A stretch of DNA of 64,000 nt, taken from Rhynchospora pubera. Lineage: Eukaryota; Streptophyta; Magnoliopsida; Poales; Cyperaceae. The position numbers and the translations under genes are program-made. Where the stretch lies: positions 78,969,002 through 79,033,001 of the forward strand of contig CM051463.1 of assembly GCA_028095005.1 (NCBI GenBank). The letters run 5' to 3'. The number at the start of each line of letters is the position of its first letter. Position 1 is the stretch's first letter. Positions 21,721-34,300 of the stretch are shown here, piece by piece. The notes beneath the pieces are model-generated. The model searched no databases. It saw only the letters and a list, made by a program, of their open reading frames with translations, and was not told where the DNA came from.

Positions 21721-24458
21721 GCAATGAAGGAGCAATCGGCTATCAGTGTTGTGTGATGGCAACGGAGACTCAGGCGTGATCACGGCACATCGGATGAATA
21801 CAGTAACGGTCGATGGGAGGTACGGAAGGTGGTGGTACCAGCATCATCCCATGTCGGCAACAGGAGGATGGCATTGTCTTGATTCTCTGGGGTCAGATTC
21901 CCTTTTCTTTTTCTTTCATTTCATTTTTTTATTTATGGCCAGTACTGATCTTGATGAATTCATTCTATACAATGAAGAGTAAGGTGGTATGAGATTGACT
22001 GTTTTGAAATTGGTGTTCTCTCTTCATCTTTTTTAGGGTTGACATTTGGAGGGCCATCATCTTGGGTTTGATATTGTAGAGAGGGGACCCTTCAGGTTTG
22101 AGCAGTGAGTGGATGCACATATGATGTGGGCATTATGACAGCCTGATGGAGGCTTTTTTAATTGGTGACACATGACTTGAGAAGGATTGGAGGAAGAATG
22201 GATTGCAGCAGGCAACTTATTCTCATGGCACAGCTTTAACATCTGCACAAGGTTGGCTACTTGGTTCTGAAGTTGGTGTTCTCGTCTTTTTCTTGGAGAT
22301 TGATTTGGCATGGACCACTGGCTTTGATCGAGGGGAAAATAAGTTGGCATGGACCACTATCATCTCAGGTTGACTCTAAGTGTGGGTCGACTTGGCTTCC
22401 TTTGAGGTCAGCTTTTTGTATTTTAGGTTTGTTGTATGTGACTAAAGGCAAGATGACATGGGATTGGCTATTCTGGAATTGTTTTTCATAAGCCCTGGTT
22501 TATTTTGGGTTATGAATTGCTTGCAGTGAAAGGTGGGTTTGTTGACTCATGGGAGATGTGGTGGATTGGCATGGCATCATAGAGACATCTCATGATCCTT
22601 GATTATGAGGAGCAAGCTGGCATAGGTATCTTTTTTTCTTTTGCTTTGTTGTGTTTTTTTTTTACGCATACATGTATGTTTGCAACTTGTTCATGTGCTT
22701 ATTAACATATATAAAGATAATACACATATAAGTGGTTTTCATGTGTACAACACTTATTATATATCAAGAACCAAGGTACAGTATTATGATAAAGACAATG
22801 AATAAAGGTTTAATAAAGTTATTTGAAGTATCATCATTCCATCATACACACCTCCTTATTATGCATTAAACTATAGGCAAATAAAAGGTACATATAGATG
22901 AACTTCAAAAGGAAAATATAGAATAAACTAAAAGATGCAAAATAGAGTAATTCTCAGGCTTTACAGCCCTTGAATCAATGCAAAATAATATACCCATGCA
23001 CACCATGGATTGATGGCTGGGTCAAACAAAAGATGACTCTCAAAACGACTGATAAAGAGGTTACCACTTTTTATTGATAGAGTAGATGATGATTACAAGC
23101 TAGTTGTCCCTTCCTGTAGCTCAAATTACAGAGTCTTTTTTTTTTGTTTTTTTTTTTATCTTGTAGCTATCCTAAATTAACTCTCTGTTTTTTTTTTGTT
23201 TTGCAGATTTTTTATCCTAAGTGTGTGTGTGGCTTCAGGTGTTTCTCTGGGTTCTATTGTTATTGGGTTGTTGCTGAAAGTTCTCTCTCTTTTTTTATCC
23301 CCTCCTCCTTTTGAATGGTGCAGCTGCCTCTTTATTTATAGAGGGAATCAAGGGTGTTTTGGTCACTTCTCATTTCGGGTATGGATTCAGAGTATAGTGT
23401 ATGATCCTCTATCCTACTTCTCCACTGCATCATTAGCATCATTACTACATGTCCCCACTTTCAGCGTTTATTGATGTCTCAACTCTCAACTCTCAAGTAT
23501 GACTGTATCTCTCTCTCTCCCTCTTTAAGGGATCTGAATATTGGATCAGTATACACTTGGGTATTCAATATAATACAACTTTGATGAGAGAGAGAGATAC
23601 AGTATTGTATCAGATTCCCTTTCAGTGTGCATTTAATGGTCAATGGGAATTTCTTTGATAATTTTTTTTCAATTCACTGTTATTCCCTAATCAGTGATGG
23701 ACTGGGCCTAAACACGTCATTTTGATGGAGTTTCCAAGCCAGTTGGTTCTTGCAGGCTGCACCATTTTTGTTCTTTTAGACAATGATAATTTTAATTGGG
23801 TCTGTTGATGTTAACCTTTGATTAACATGCACTCATGTCACATTAGGTGAGGCAACCTAATTTTCTTTAACATCTTTGATGTTGATTGCAGGGTTTAATT
23901 TTTGAACTTCTCCATTTGTTCTGTTGCTGACTGTGCTCCTGGCACCATGTTGTTGTAACTAATCCATGACTCCATTTTTTTTTATTACAAATTTCTATTG
24001 CTCTTTTTTTTTTTTTACTGAGGCTTGATTGTTAGTCCTTCAGTTGATTTTTTAGAACATGTGGATTGCCATTGGAGCCTTTAAGTGCTATGATTAACAC
24101 TCTAGAATCACAAACTAATTATGCACATCACTGTTAGTCAGTGTCTAACAAGACTCGGTGTGCAATTCCTATTGATGCTCTCATGTACCTGCCTCATTTC
24201 AGACCCAAATACCAACTTCAGTTTGCTTCTTATATCATTAAGGAACTGTGTAAGCAATCAATTTGATGTCCATGGGTTAAATTGTGCTAATTTTGCATTA
24301 CTTATTGCAACAGCCAGACCACCTCTTTTCAAAATTGGAGCTAAAATAGACCACGACAGTGGTCAAGGTTGGTACCGCTATGCTCTCTTCGACTCTAGCT
24401 TTCCAGCGGTACCAAGAACTTAAAGTTGCGATGGATCAGATCGCCGGAACATTGTGTC
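21721..24458. other. Gene-poor stretch, nothing firmly identified
   Basis: Between 21720 and 22600 there are moderately GC-rich open stretches with no recognisable protein. At 23131-23200 several T-runs precede TTTTGCAG. At 23497-23600 a (CT)n and a (GA)n tract flank a ~90-base spacer and could fold back. Nothing here is solid enough to call a gene. Confidence 0.5.
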
Positions 24459-25706
24459 AGAGACGAGCTTTTGGAAAATTTTTATAAAAGACAAAAATAC
24501 CCTTTGGATTTTTAAAAAGAACAAAAGAGTATAAACATTTTTAAAAAGAGCACAATTATAGCGCAACCTATAGTCCATTTTTTAAAAAAAAATATTGAAA
24601 GTCGTATAGCGGCAATTCTATTGCCGCTATAGCCCAACCTGTATACGACGGTTGAAATGACTAAAATATAAAATAATAAAAAAAATTTCTTATAGCGGCA
24701 ATAGATTTGCCGCTATAGGACTTTCAAATTTTTTTTAGGGGCATGTTACTTTTTTTTTTTGCTTCTATTTTTTCTTTTTCATTATAGCACAATTATTACA
24801 AATAAATTTTTTATTCTTCACTATAGCATCTATAAATTAGATAAGAACAATATGAGTCCTAAATGATAAATAATATGATGTAGTATTATAAATTGGATTT
24901 AAATTATTAATTTTGTTTATGTAATCAACATTAATAATTAAATTTGTGTTGATATGTCGTATCAGTTCGTGTTTGTGTTATGTTGTGTGTCTAATCATAT
25001 TGTGTCATTTATGTCAATTTTTTAAAACGTCCAACACGACACGATTATGACGCCACAAGAATTTTTTTTATTTTTATTTTAAAAATAATAAAATATTATG
25101 ACACGGCTAACACGATGAGCCAACACGACGTGGTAGTCGTGTCATACTAAATTACGTGTCGTGTTCGCTCCTTTTACCATTTAGCACGATACGACACGAT
25201 TAAAAAAGTAATTCGTGTCAACAGGACACTACACGAGACTCCAATACGACGATCGTGTTTGACACTACTAGAGACGCACGATTGGAGAAGCCTATATACA
25301 ATATATAGATGCTATTTTTGTGATAAATTTAAAAGTTATTCGTTAATTTAACTTCCAATTTATTGAATTTACTTCAATGCAAATTTATAGATGCTATAGT
25401 GAAGAATCGAAAATTTATTTGTAATAATTGTGCTATAATGAAAAAAGAAAAATAAAAGCAAAAAGGAAAAAAATGAAAGTAACTCGCCGCTAAAAAAAAA
25501 AAGTTTGAAATTCCTATAGCGGCAGATAAGGAATTTTTTTTATTATTTTAGTCATTTCAGCCATTTTATATAGGTTGGATTATAACGGCAATAGCAATGT
25601 CGCTATAGTTATGCTCATTTTAAAAATGTTTGTACTTTTTTGTTTTTTTTTTTAAATCTGGAGGGAATTTTTGTCTTTGATAAAAATTTTCCCGAGCTTT
25701 GTCTCT
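24459..25706. mobile_element. Foldback element with ~350-base inverted arms
   Basis: The left arm (24459-24838, starting AGAGACGAGCTT) is matched in reverse complement by the right arm (25382-25706, ending AAGCTTTGTCTCT-like). Examples are AAAATTTTTATAAAAGAC against its partner at 25675-25692, and CACTATAGCATCTATAAATT against AATTTATAGATGCTATAGTG. Inside the left arm are two smaller palindromes, TATAGCGGCAA-TTGCCGCTATA at 24605 and 24693. The 540-base loop contains repeated ACACGACACGA-type words and lacks a transposase. A clear target duplication was not found. Class is uncertain; Mutator-like or foldback are both possible. Confidence 0.75.
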
Positions 25707-26502
25707 TCCAGTTTTTGTTCCTTTTCTTTTATCTCATCGATTTTTCTTCTTTTTGATTTATTTGGTCTAGTGCGGGGCCCAGCCGCCCAGGGACAGTCTA
25801 TCACGGTCACGGGTGCCATTTGGGTGGTGATTCTCTCATTGACAGGTGGGATCGAGCTAGATCGACCAATCGAAACATCAGTTAGCGAAGGGGGAGAGTC
25901 CGAACAGTGGGGTCCAGTGGGTAAAGTCAAATATTTTTTATGTGTACACTCGTTGAACATGACCAAATTTTAATTTATGAGATTACAACGATTAATAAGA
26001 ACTGCTTATGTATAATTTTCGTATTGAAATCTTTATAGATACCAAATTTAATATTTTTTCTGAACTTTTTCACTATTTTTTAAAATTTTAGAGAATCCTC
26101 AATCTAATTAGCTATTGACTCTCTAATTTTAAAAATCTAAAAAAATAGTTTAAAAATTTGAAAAAAAATATGTAAATTTTATTTTTCAAAAAAAATTAAT
26201 ACAGACATTACATTGAGCGATGCATATTGACTTTTTGAATTTTTGACAGTCAATGTTTGAATTTTGTTTTGGTATCAAACATGTTTGATTCTAGCATTAT
26301 TTTATATTTCTCATCATCTTGCTTTTTGATATGTTCTGACAAAATTATTGCACCATACAAATTTTTGATGCATTAGAAGTGTAAAAGCTATTCAAACTCG
26401 ATAGAGTGTGTATAAGGAATACAATTCTCTCGAAATTTGCACATTACATATGAAGTGTAAAATGAATGCAGGACTCTAACGCAGATGGCCAGTGGCTCCG
26501 CA
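25707..26502. other. Non-coding stretch with a GC-rich island and element debris
   Basis: 25770-25930 is a GC-rich island (GCGGGGCCCAGCCGCCCAGG and onward) open for about 100 codons on both strands. I recognise no protein. From about 26000 to 26300 the sequence matches the core and right end of the palindromic element at 60034-60416, including GTTTGATTCTAGCATTA, so it is a decayed family member. Confidence 0.5.
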
Positions 26503-26608
26503 TCATGGAGAATAATTTAAACGATTCGGATCGACTGTATGAATTTTAGTTTTCGAAAACAACTCAAACATACGGATTTGATCCGTGTGTTGGAGTCTAC
26601 TTTAGCCA
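26503..26608. mobile_element. Right-end fragment of a TA-flanked palindromic element
   Basis: GATTCGGATCGACTGTATG and TACTTTAGCCAATATATA match the right arm of the element at 55991-56386. The left arm and core are missing. It ends directly in a TA microsatellite (26609-26628). Confidence 0.7.
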
Positions 26609-26628
26609 ATATATATATATATATATAT

Positions 26629-26971
26629 AGAGGTGGGCTAAAGTGCCATAGATGTTTTTTTTTGAGACATTTTTTTAAGATCCGAAATTCAATCAGTCAA
26701 TCCAAACCGTTCAAATTGATCAGCATATTGAAATATCATTGGAGACCAAATTTTAAATTTTTTCAATTTTTTTTGTATTTATTTTGATATGTTCAAATTG
26801 GAGGGTCTGAAATACTCCAATTATAACGTTTTTTAAAAATATCGTAATAAATAGCAAAAAAATTTGAAAAAAATGTAAAATTTGGTCTCCAAGGATATTT
26901 TAATGTGGTGAATAACTTGAATGGTTCAAATTGAGCATTTGAATTTTGGATCTCGAAAAACGACTCCAAGG
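26629..26971. mobile_element. TA-flanked palindromic element, right end truncated
   Basis: Begins AGAGGTGGGCTAAAGTGCC after (TA)n and carries the shared core (CAATCCAAACCGTTCAAATT, GGAGACCAAATTTT and its inverse). It is nearly the same as the element at 56901-57299, but the right arm stops at ACGACTCCAAGG before a new TA run. Palindromic arms could form a long hairpin. Confidence 0.75.
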
Positions 26972-26990
26972 ATATATATATGTATGTATG

Positions 26991-27405
26991 AGAAAGTTTA
27001 ATATGCACTATAGTGCATAGGGTATTCCGTGCACCGCGGACTTTTTCGGGGGTATTTTTATAAATTGACAAATCTGATTTAACTAATCTAATATACATAT
27101 TGAAATCTTATAGAAAACTAAATTTTACAATTTTTTAGATTTTATTACTATTTTTTTCGAATTTTTTAAGACATGTCATTTTTCGAAAATTGTAAATAAT
27201 ACAACATTCCAAAAATGACATGTTTTAAAAAAATTGAAAAAAAAATAGTAATAAAATCTCAAAAATTGTAAATTTTGATTTGGTATGTGGTTTCAATACG
27301 TAGATTAGATTGGTTAAATTAAATTTGTCAATTTTGAAAAATATTTTCGAAAAAGTCCATAGTGCACGGAATGCCCTATGTACTATGGTGCATATTAAAA
27401 TTTCT
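26991..27405. mobile_element. TA-flanked palindromic element
   Basis: The left arm starts AGAAAGTTTAATATGCACTA and the right arm ends GTGCATATTAAAATTTCT. Inner arm words TTATAAATTGACAAATCTGA and AATTTGTCAATTTTGA mirror each other. It belongs with the element at 56446-56865, with which it shares GACAAATCTAATT and the core, and is followed by TATATATA. Confidence 0.8.
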
Positions 27406-27809
27406 CTATATATATTGGAAGATAATGTGTTTTATATATAGGATTAAGACTTGTGCATAAAATTCCAAGCAATCTAATGACGAACTTCTTTTGATAAATA
27501 AGACCTCTTACTAATTTTTAGCTGTTGAATTTCAAAATTATTGATTAGCTATTAAGACGGTTAATTGTCTTATGAGTTATGATTCTCAAAAAAAAAAAAA
27601 AATTGCTTTGACGGGTATATAGAAAAGTAGTTTACTTATTTCATTTCGACGGTTAAAAATAATGGCTATAACAATTTTTGCTAATGCGTCACCTTTTGCC
27701 CGATAAGGACAACGATTCAAAATCAAATTCTTATGATGATTTGGGTAACAAATCACATTGCTACGATGGTTTTGTAATAAGCTTAGATTTTCGAGCTAAC
27801 TTAACTTTC

Positions 27810-28260
27810 CTATCTCGGTGGGGTTTGGGTGGTATGAGAATAAAGAAGAATAGTTTTTTTTTTTCTAAACATCCAAACAAGTTAGGAATAAGAAGAAAAA
27901 TAACTGTTTTTTTAAGAATAGCTTCTCCCAACAATTATATATACATAATTTCAACACAATTAGCTAAATACTAATAACTAAATGAAATTATGTACTCTCT
28001 TTAATTAGTACTTTATTTAATATTAAAATAATATTCCTAACTTGTTTAAATAATATTCCTAACTTCTTTAATTAGTAATTTTTTAATAATTTATTTAAAT
28101 CAATATTAATCTGCTTATTCCTAACTCGCCATCCAAACAATATTTCTTTTTTTCCGAAATAACACTCTTCTTACTTTTCCCAAAGTTACACTCTTTCTAA
28201 TGTTTTCTTTCTAAAATTTTTATTCCTTCTTTATTCTTATACCATCCAAACGAGCTCTTA
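27810..28260. mobile_element. Tourist-like MITE
   Basis: The left end TTTGGGTGGTATGAGAATAA, AGAAGAAT and the right end ATTCCTTCTTTATTC, TTATACCATCCAAACGAGCTC are inverted copies. GAGCTCGTTTGGATGG at the right end (reverse strand) followed by TTA is typical of PIF/Harbinger Tourist elements. The left terminus is more decayed, so the exact start is uncertain. Confidence 0.65.
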
Positions 28261-28280
28261 AGAAGGGGCCACATGTGATA

Positions 28281-28450
28281 TCTAAAGATTTTTAGTAGAT
28301 TCAATGCTCTTTTATATAGTAGGAAACCTGTATTTAAAGTTCGACCAAAACGAATTTAGAGAATGTCTAAAGATTTTTAGTACATCGAGTTCTCTTTAGA
28401 GTTTAGGAAACATGTCTTTAAAATTCGACCAAAAAGATTTAGTGAATAAT
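28281..28450. repeat. 85-bp tandem duplication
   Basis: TCTAAAGATTTTTAGTA opens two head-to-tail copies at 28281 and 28366. Each contains TAGGAAAC-TGT-TTTAAA and TTCGACCAAAA. Several substitutions separate them. Confidence 0.8.
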
Positions 28451-29734
28451 AGAAGTGGAAGAAATTTTTTTTTAATAATGAAAAGCACTCCAAAGAAGGG
28501 ACCATACTATTGTACAACGCAGTTGTATCCAATTCTTATCGAGAAAAAACTACATGTAAATTACATCTCTTCCTTTCCCGTTTGAATTTGTGCGCACGTG
28601 ACTGCTTTTTCAATGGAGTAAATGAATAAAGGGGATAAAGTTATACATATCCAAAGTTTGCACACAGAAATAACTACAGGAAATTGAACAGAGGAAAATT
28701 ACGAAATTAATTCTGTATATTGTATTTGATATGAAATTTTATATTCCAGAAAAATAATTCTGTAAAAATCCAATCAAAAACATACTTAGAAATTACTATT
28801 AATTAATGATTTAAGTACGAAAATATCATTAAATTTCAGTAAGTAAATCAAGATATTTGTAGTAAATTTATATGAAATTACGTACCGCTCCGATACCAAA
28901 TGATAGAAAACGAAATATTTAATTCGTAATAATACTTCAGAAATTACTTAATAAAGGATCACGTAATTCATATAAAATTAAATAAATTTCATAAGTTAGA
29001 ACTTACAATTTTGTAGAGAAGACATCTTGATGCGAAAATTTGATCTTCTCCAATTTCCCTTAGTCCAAAATGATGGCAGAAAATAATGGCGTTTTTCTGA
29101 AAAAGCAGGTTTTCTTTTGTGTGCGAAAATAAAATGGAAAAGGTGCCACTCTTAATTAAATTTCAGAATAAAAACTAAGGTAATTGAAGGGATCAAATCA
29201 GAATGAATTTGGTCCATTGATTTTCCATCAAAATCAATGCACCCTTTAATTATATTTCATAAATGAACTTGGTTCAGATTAAATCATATAGGCCACTTAA
29301 TAAATAATTAATATTATTAATTATAACAGATATCTCAATTTGGGTACTTGAAAATCAAAATCAAACAACCTTGTCTTAGACTCGCAGAAATAGGCGCAAA
29401 ACAACGAGCTAGATGATCTGTGCAAGGTAATCAATTAAACCAGTAATGTCAAATTACTCACTAATAAAACGTGTAAATAGGATTCCTCACAGCAAACAAA
29501 TTAAACAGAACAAAGTTAAGATGGAATTCTGTCATGCCTCAGGTCCACTTCGACATGCTGATGCCTGAATGCCAGATACTGGAATACATACTGGATTGGA
29601 ACTCGATTAAAGGAAAAAGAAAAAAAATGCTGTCTCCGTTTCTAAATTCTAACTAAGCAGCATTTAAACACCGAACGATATTTCAATATATGCTTTTGAC
29701 GCTTACTTCTTACCATCTTGTGACTTGACCTCTC
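28451..29734. other. AT-rich intergenic stretch with a retroelement-like primer site
   Basis: At 28885-28902 GCTCCGATACCAAATGAT is, on the minus strand, one base from the tRNA-iMet primer-binding site TGGTATCAGAGC used by Copia elements, preceded by ...TATCA. If real, a decayed LTR would lie at higher coordinates, but I could not find paired LTRs or pol. Otherwise nothing recognisable is present. Confidence 0.3.
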
Positions 29735-29737
29735 TTA

Positions 29738-29881
29738 GCCTCCGTTTGAATGCGTTGAGATTCTGAGAAGTAGGAAGAAAGAAGAAGGGAAGAAAAAAAA
29801 TTATAAACAATCTAAACTCTTCACAAAATTACATACTTCCCAATACTTTTTTCCTTCTTCCCACACCTATCCAACGGAGCC
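29738..29881. mobile_element. Tourist-like MITE, 144 bp
   Basis: Termini GCCTCCGTTTGAATGCG and (reverse strand) GGCTCCGTTGGATAGG form inverted repeats. They are flanked by TTA at 29735-29737 and 29882-29884, the 3-bp target duplication of PIF/Harbinger MITEs. No coding content. Confidence 0.85.
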
Positions 29882-29884
29882 TTA

Positions 29885-31110
29885 CCGAATCATAAATGTG
29901 TAGACTGCGGTACGTACCTTCTTGACTTCTTGTCCCTTATCATGTTGCTGTACCCGAGACTGAGCGCATATCACCCCAAAAAAAAAAAGAAGATAAAAAC
30001 ATTTAAAAAGATATCACCAAAAAAAAAAAAGAACAAGTTGCTTTCCTTTTGTGATATATTGTTTTAAAAAATATTACAAAAAAAAATCCACATATGATTT
30101 TTTTTTGGGTAAAATAAGCCACATATGATTTTTTTTGGGTAAAATAAGCCACATATGATATGGCAACCTGTGTTTATGTGATTATTATTCTAAAATTTGG
30201 TCCTCTCGAGGACATTGGTGCTTTTGAATTGGTTTATTCAGCTCAGTGATCCTATGTATTATAAAGAACCGAAAGTAGCATCTGCTTCTTTTGTGATAAT
30301 CAAATTTTTGCTTTGGCAAAATCGATATATGTAGCATCTCATTTATAAACTATTTAATCCAATACGTAGGCAGGTCTGGAGGCGGGAGCAGGATTGTGCA
30401 GAATGCTTCAAATCACATCTGGAGCTCCAATGGAAGACGAGCATTGCTGGGGCTTAATAGAGTTTAATGTGTGATAATTTGATTTCAATGTAAAAGAGGG
30501 GATTGGGTATAAGGGGTTTACTGGGTTTGTGGATTTGTATATATTGTTTTGTTGGATTGGATGTTGGATGTTGTTTGTCGATTTGGGTCCTTGTTGGATG
30601 CAATAATGAGGGAGCACTGGTACCGGCTTAACTGGTACCAGTGCCGTTAGTAGTAGTTAGTCTTGTTGTAATCAAATTTGCTTTCGGTAAATGAAAGTGG
30701 TAGGTCTTTGACCTACTTGTTTCAAAAAAGAAAAATATATTCACAACTTTTATCCTTAAAATGATTTTGATGTGTTAACAAGCCAATTATGTGTCAATTG
30801 TAATTAATTAGATGGGTGTTTCGGAATATAGAATTTAGTCATATTATATTTACAACAAAATTTTGAATAACCTGGAATTGATGATATCTTAACTAAAGAA
30901 TAATACAATGTAAAGCTGCTGTGCTGGGTAACAGGAGAATGACAGTAATGATATATTAATTTCTATTTCATTTAATTAGAATATTTATTTCGTACAAAGT
31001 AAAACTAGGCCATTGCTACGTAAAGTGTTTGGGCTCCGTCGTGAAAAAAAGAATAGCTTCGACTTAAACGGACAATGAATTAATGATAGTTAAAAACTCA
31101 CATTTCAGAA
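29885..31110. other. Intergenic stretch upstream of the ESP1-like gene
   Basis: At 30088-30158 a ~33-base unit ending AAAATAAGCCACATATGAT is repeated about three times. At 30600-30660 GGTACCGGCTTAACTGGTACC forms a small inverted repeat. The stretch 30360-30735 ends in an A-rich tail (TTTCAAAAAAGAAAAA) and could be a retroposon 3' end, but no reverse transcriptase is visible. No gene is supported. Confidence 0.45.
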
Positions 31111-31114
31111 AAGA

Positions 31115-31205
31115 GGCCCATTTGATGGAAACACAGCCCACAATATAGACCACCGGTCCATTGGGCCATTTCTACGTAAAGCTTTATTGTACTATTTGAG
31201 GCCCA
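31115..31205 (+). promoter_or_regulatory. Three Site II-type GGCCCA/TGGGCC motifs
   Basis: GGCCCA occurs at 31115-31120 and 31200-31205, and TGGGCC at 31162-31167, within 160-250 bases of the ESP1-like start codon. Such Site II elements are TCP-binding and common in promoters of plant housekeeping and growth genes. No TATA box is evident, which fits that promoter class. Confidence 0.6.
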
Positions 31206-31363
31206 GTACAAAGAAACGTGTTAATTGTTAGCTATAGAACGCTGCTGCTTTTCTCCACTTTCTTCTCCTTTTCTCCTCCTCTCTTATCACTCTTTGATTT
31301 CGGAAATACCCAAAGAAAACCGCTCGAATTCGAAAAAACCGCTCGAGTTCGTCATCGTCGGCG

Positions 31364-34300
31364 ATGGCAGCGAGGCCTCAGCAATCCGGCGATGGCTTCG
31401 CGGCGCATATCTCCACCATGTCCAAATCTCAGCTTTACGATCTCATGTGTCAGGTTAAGGTAAGCGCTCTTCTCCCAATTGAAAAGCAAGTTCTTCTGGG
31501 TTTTAATTAAATCTAGTCGTGTATTGAATTTGGGTTTCCAGGGTTTATGCATGATGTTCCTTTTTTATTTTTGTCTAGATTGTAAACTATTCTGGAAAGA
31601 AATCAATGTATGGTTCCTATTATTGCTTTTAATCTTGTTTGATATATTTTATCTAACAGGAACTACAATACACCAGATGTTGTTTAGCTGTTCTACTAAG
31701 GCTTTGGACAACTTTTATAAATCCTTTTTTTAAACCCAAATTTTGAGGCTGGAATTCAACTACAATTGTTGGGTTAAACAGGAAAAGTGATTACCTCACT
31801 TTTTAAACCAACACATAAGTGCTTGCGTAAAGTACATAAGATATTTGGAATACTGATTATTAGATTTGTTCTCTGAAAAAAAAGAGAGAAAAAAGAAAAA
31901 AAAATATTTTGTGCTGACTAAGTGTAATGTGGCATGCAGGTCATGATCGAGCAAAACCAGAACCAAGCACGACAGGTTCTTATTGACAATCCTATTTTGA
32001 CTCGGACCTTATTCCAGGTATGTTATCTCCTACCTAATAACCCATGCACTGAAATAACTTTTATAAATTTAACTGACGCAGTCAAGCATTATTCTTGTCA
32101 TTGACCCTGAACTATTTCAGTTGGTAATTTTCATCTTTGGGCTGTTTGTAACCCTATAACTGGTGCAATTGTCAGCTATTTTTAGGCTAACTCAATTAGT
32201 ATTGAGTGTTTATATCACTGCCTAGTTATAGTTCTTTGAGAAGCTAAGCTACTGTGGTTTGCCGTCCGTCTGCCTTTTTATTGTATTTTGGGTTTGAGCT
32301 ACCTAATTTTGACTTGTTGCAATAGAATCGGTAATTATAATTTAAGAATAAGATAGTATAACAGTTGCTCTTTGGATCCAACACAGAACTAAAATCTTTA
32401 CTTACCGTGGATCAAATTTTATACTTTCACTTTTCTATGGTGAGTCCAGCTTCAACTATCCAAATGAGCTCTTATTGGTTTGATTTTGGTTGTATTTGGG
32501 AATTTATACTTAATTGAGGGCACACTCACACCTTTATAACTCAGTTGAGTTCTTAGCAAGGCATTGCTGTACTGGGAAGCTGGGTACTGTTATGCATTAT
32601 CTGTAGTTACTATTCCTTGGTTGTAGTTGCCACAATATTTCATGTTCACTTGATAATTTAAAATGAACCCTTAATTTTTCCCCTGGATGTGCAGGCTCAA
32701 ATTATGCTTGGAATGGTCCAGCCTCCTAAAGTGGTACAGCACTTTTTGTTTTTCAGCTTACCTCACTTTCTTTATGTGAATTGACATGTATTGTATCTCC
32801 TAATATTAATTGTAAAGACATCGTAGTAACATCTTTTACTATTCCAAACAGATGCCCAACATCCAGCAAGTAACATCTCAGCCTGAAGCACCAAAACCAA
32901 TTAAACCCGAACCCGAACCTGCTCCACCTGTACCCACATCTGTCTTACCTCCGCAACAACCATCCACTTCGATACCTTCTTTGAATCTCCATACACAACC
33001 TGTACCAGCACATCCGAACCCATTAACTCAACAACCTCCATCCCTCCAACAACCACAGAAAACTGGTAACTTTTTACCAGTGCCCTCTGCTGTCCCTCCT
33101 CCACAATTCAATCTACCATCCCATTTTGCAATGCCACCGGGTGGGAACTTTAATCAGCCACCGCTGCAGCCTCCTATGTCTCAACAACCAAGGATGCAGG
33201 TGCCCCCCATGCAGCAACAGTTCGCGAATCCAATGGTGATGATGCCTAACAGTGGGATCGGGTTTCAGGCCGGCGCTGGGTCTGGGCCTGGGCCTCAGCA
33301 GATGATGCCTTCACAACACTCGTTTCTTGTAAGCTTCCTTGACTCCATGCTTTATTATTTCATGATGGTGGGTTCACTGGGTTGGTTATTGCTTTCTTTT
33401 GTGCTATGGTACTTTTCTGGTTCCCTACTGGTGCTGACCTGACTAGCTTGTACTGGTATGATTTAGGCTATTTTTTCCCCCTCTTGAAGTTTTAACGTAT
33501 AAATATCTTTTCTGTACCAATGGTTTTCTAGCCAGGATTTTATCTGTAAGAATCATCTGAGCTCTAACTGCCTGATCAACACTGTCTTTGTTTTCTTGTT
33601 CATATTTGGATACTTCATTGCTATTGGATAGAATGAAATGTTGGCTTATGACAAGACAAAGTTTATTTATTCACATGTTCTGTTGATTAATTGGGGTTCT
33701 AATTTATTGCACAGCTGAGTGGGATGCCATCGTCCTCCTTTCCCCAGGTACAACCACCTCTACCTAGCCAGCCACCCCCACAACAAATCTACCAGGTTTC
33801 ATTTTATTTACTTATCTTATAATCTGTAATTCTAGTTCCATCTCGTCTTATTTCTTTTTTAAAGCGTTTCATGTATGTCCGTGTTCCACAGTTTGTTAGC
33901 CTTGATGCCTTAAACATGAATGCATTTTTCGTTTTTAGGGTGCTGCGTCTCACATGAATGTCGAATATGGTTCGCGTTCTGGAATGGCCATCCCTCCTGA
34001 CAGACCGGGCCCATGGGGGGCAGCAGGCCATCCTGAAATGCCTTCTGCTAGGCCACAAATGCAAGGTCCGCCACCATTCATGTCCAACCAGATAGGCCAA
34101 CCAATGGCCGGGCAAGCCTCTCAACCCCCATCGGTAAGTTTCAAGTTTCAGAGACCAAAAAGATCAAAGATGGAGGAATTTGCATTGACGAAGTCTATAC
34201 AATCAATAATGTTTAAAGATTACAATTTATAACAGTTATTATTACTATTGTTGGAGAGATAATGAATGTGAGATATATCATTTGGTTCTATAACAGTTAT

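Noticed and set aside
23196..23474. 92-codon frame with hydrophobic residues as a membrane protein
   Set aside because: It begins in a poly-T acceptor-like tract and has no recognisable family; T-rich DNA gives hydrophobic translations by default.
23497..23610. CT/GA hairpin as a microRNA precursor
   Set aside because: The stem is mostly a simple (CT)n/(GA)n repeat with a long unstructured loop, which folds by composition alone.
24370..24418. TTGGTACCGCTA / AGCGGTACCAAG inverted repeat as a regulatory hairpin or terminator
   Set aside because: A 12-base stem with a ~25-base loop and no gene context; it may be chance or part of the flank of the foldback element.
31218..31463. 81-codon frame overlapping the ESP1-like first exon
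   Set aside because: It is out of frame with the conserved hinge domain and runs through the exon 1 donor; the ATG at 31364 starts the conserved protein.
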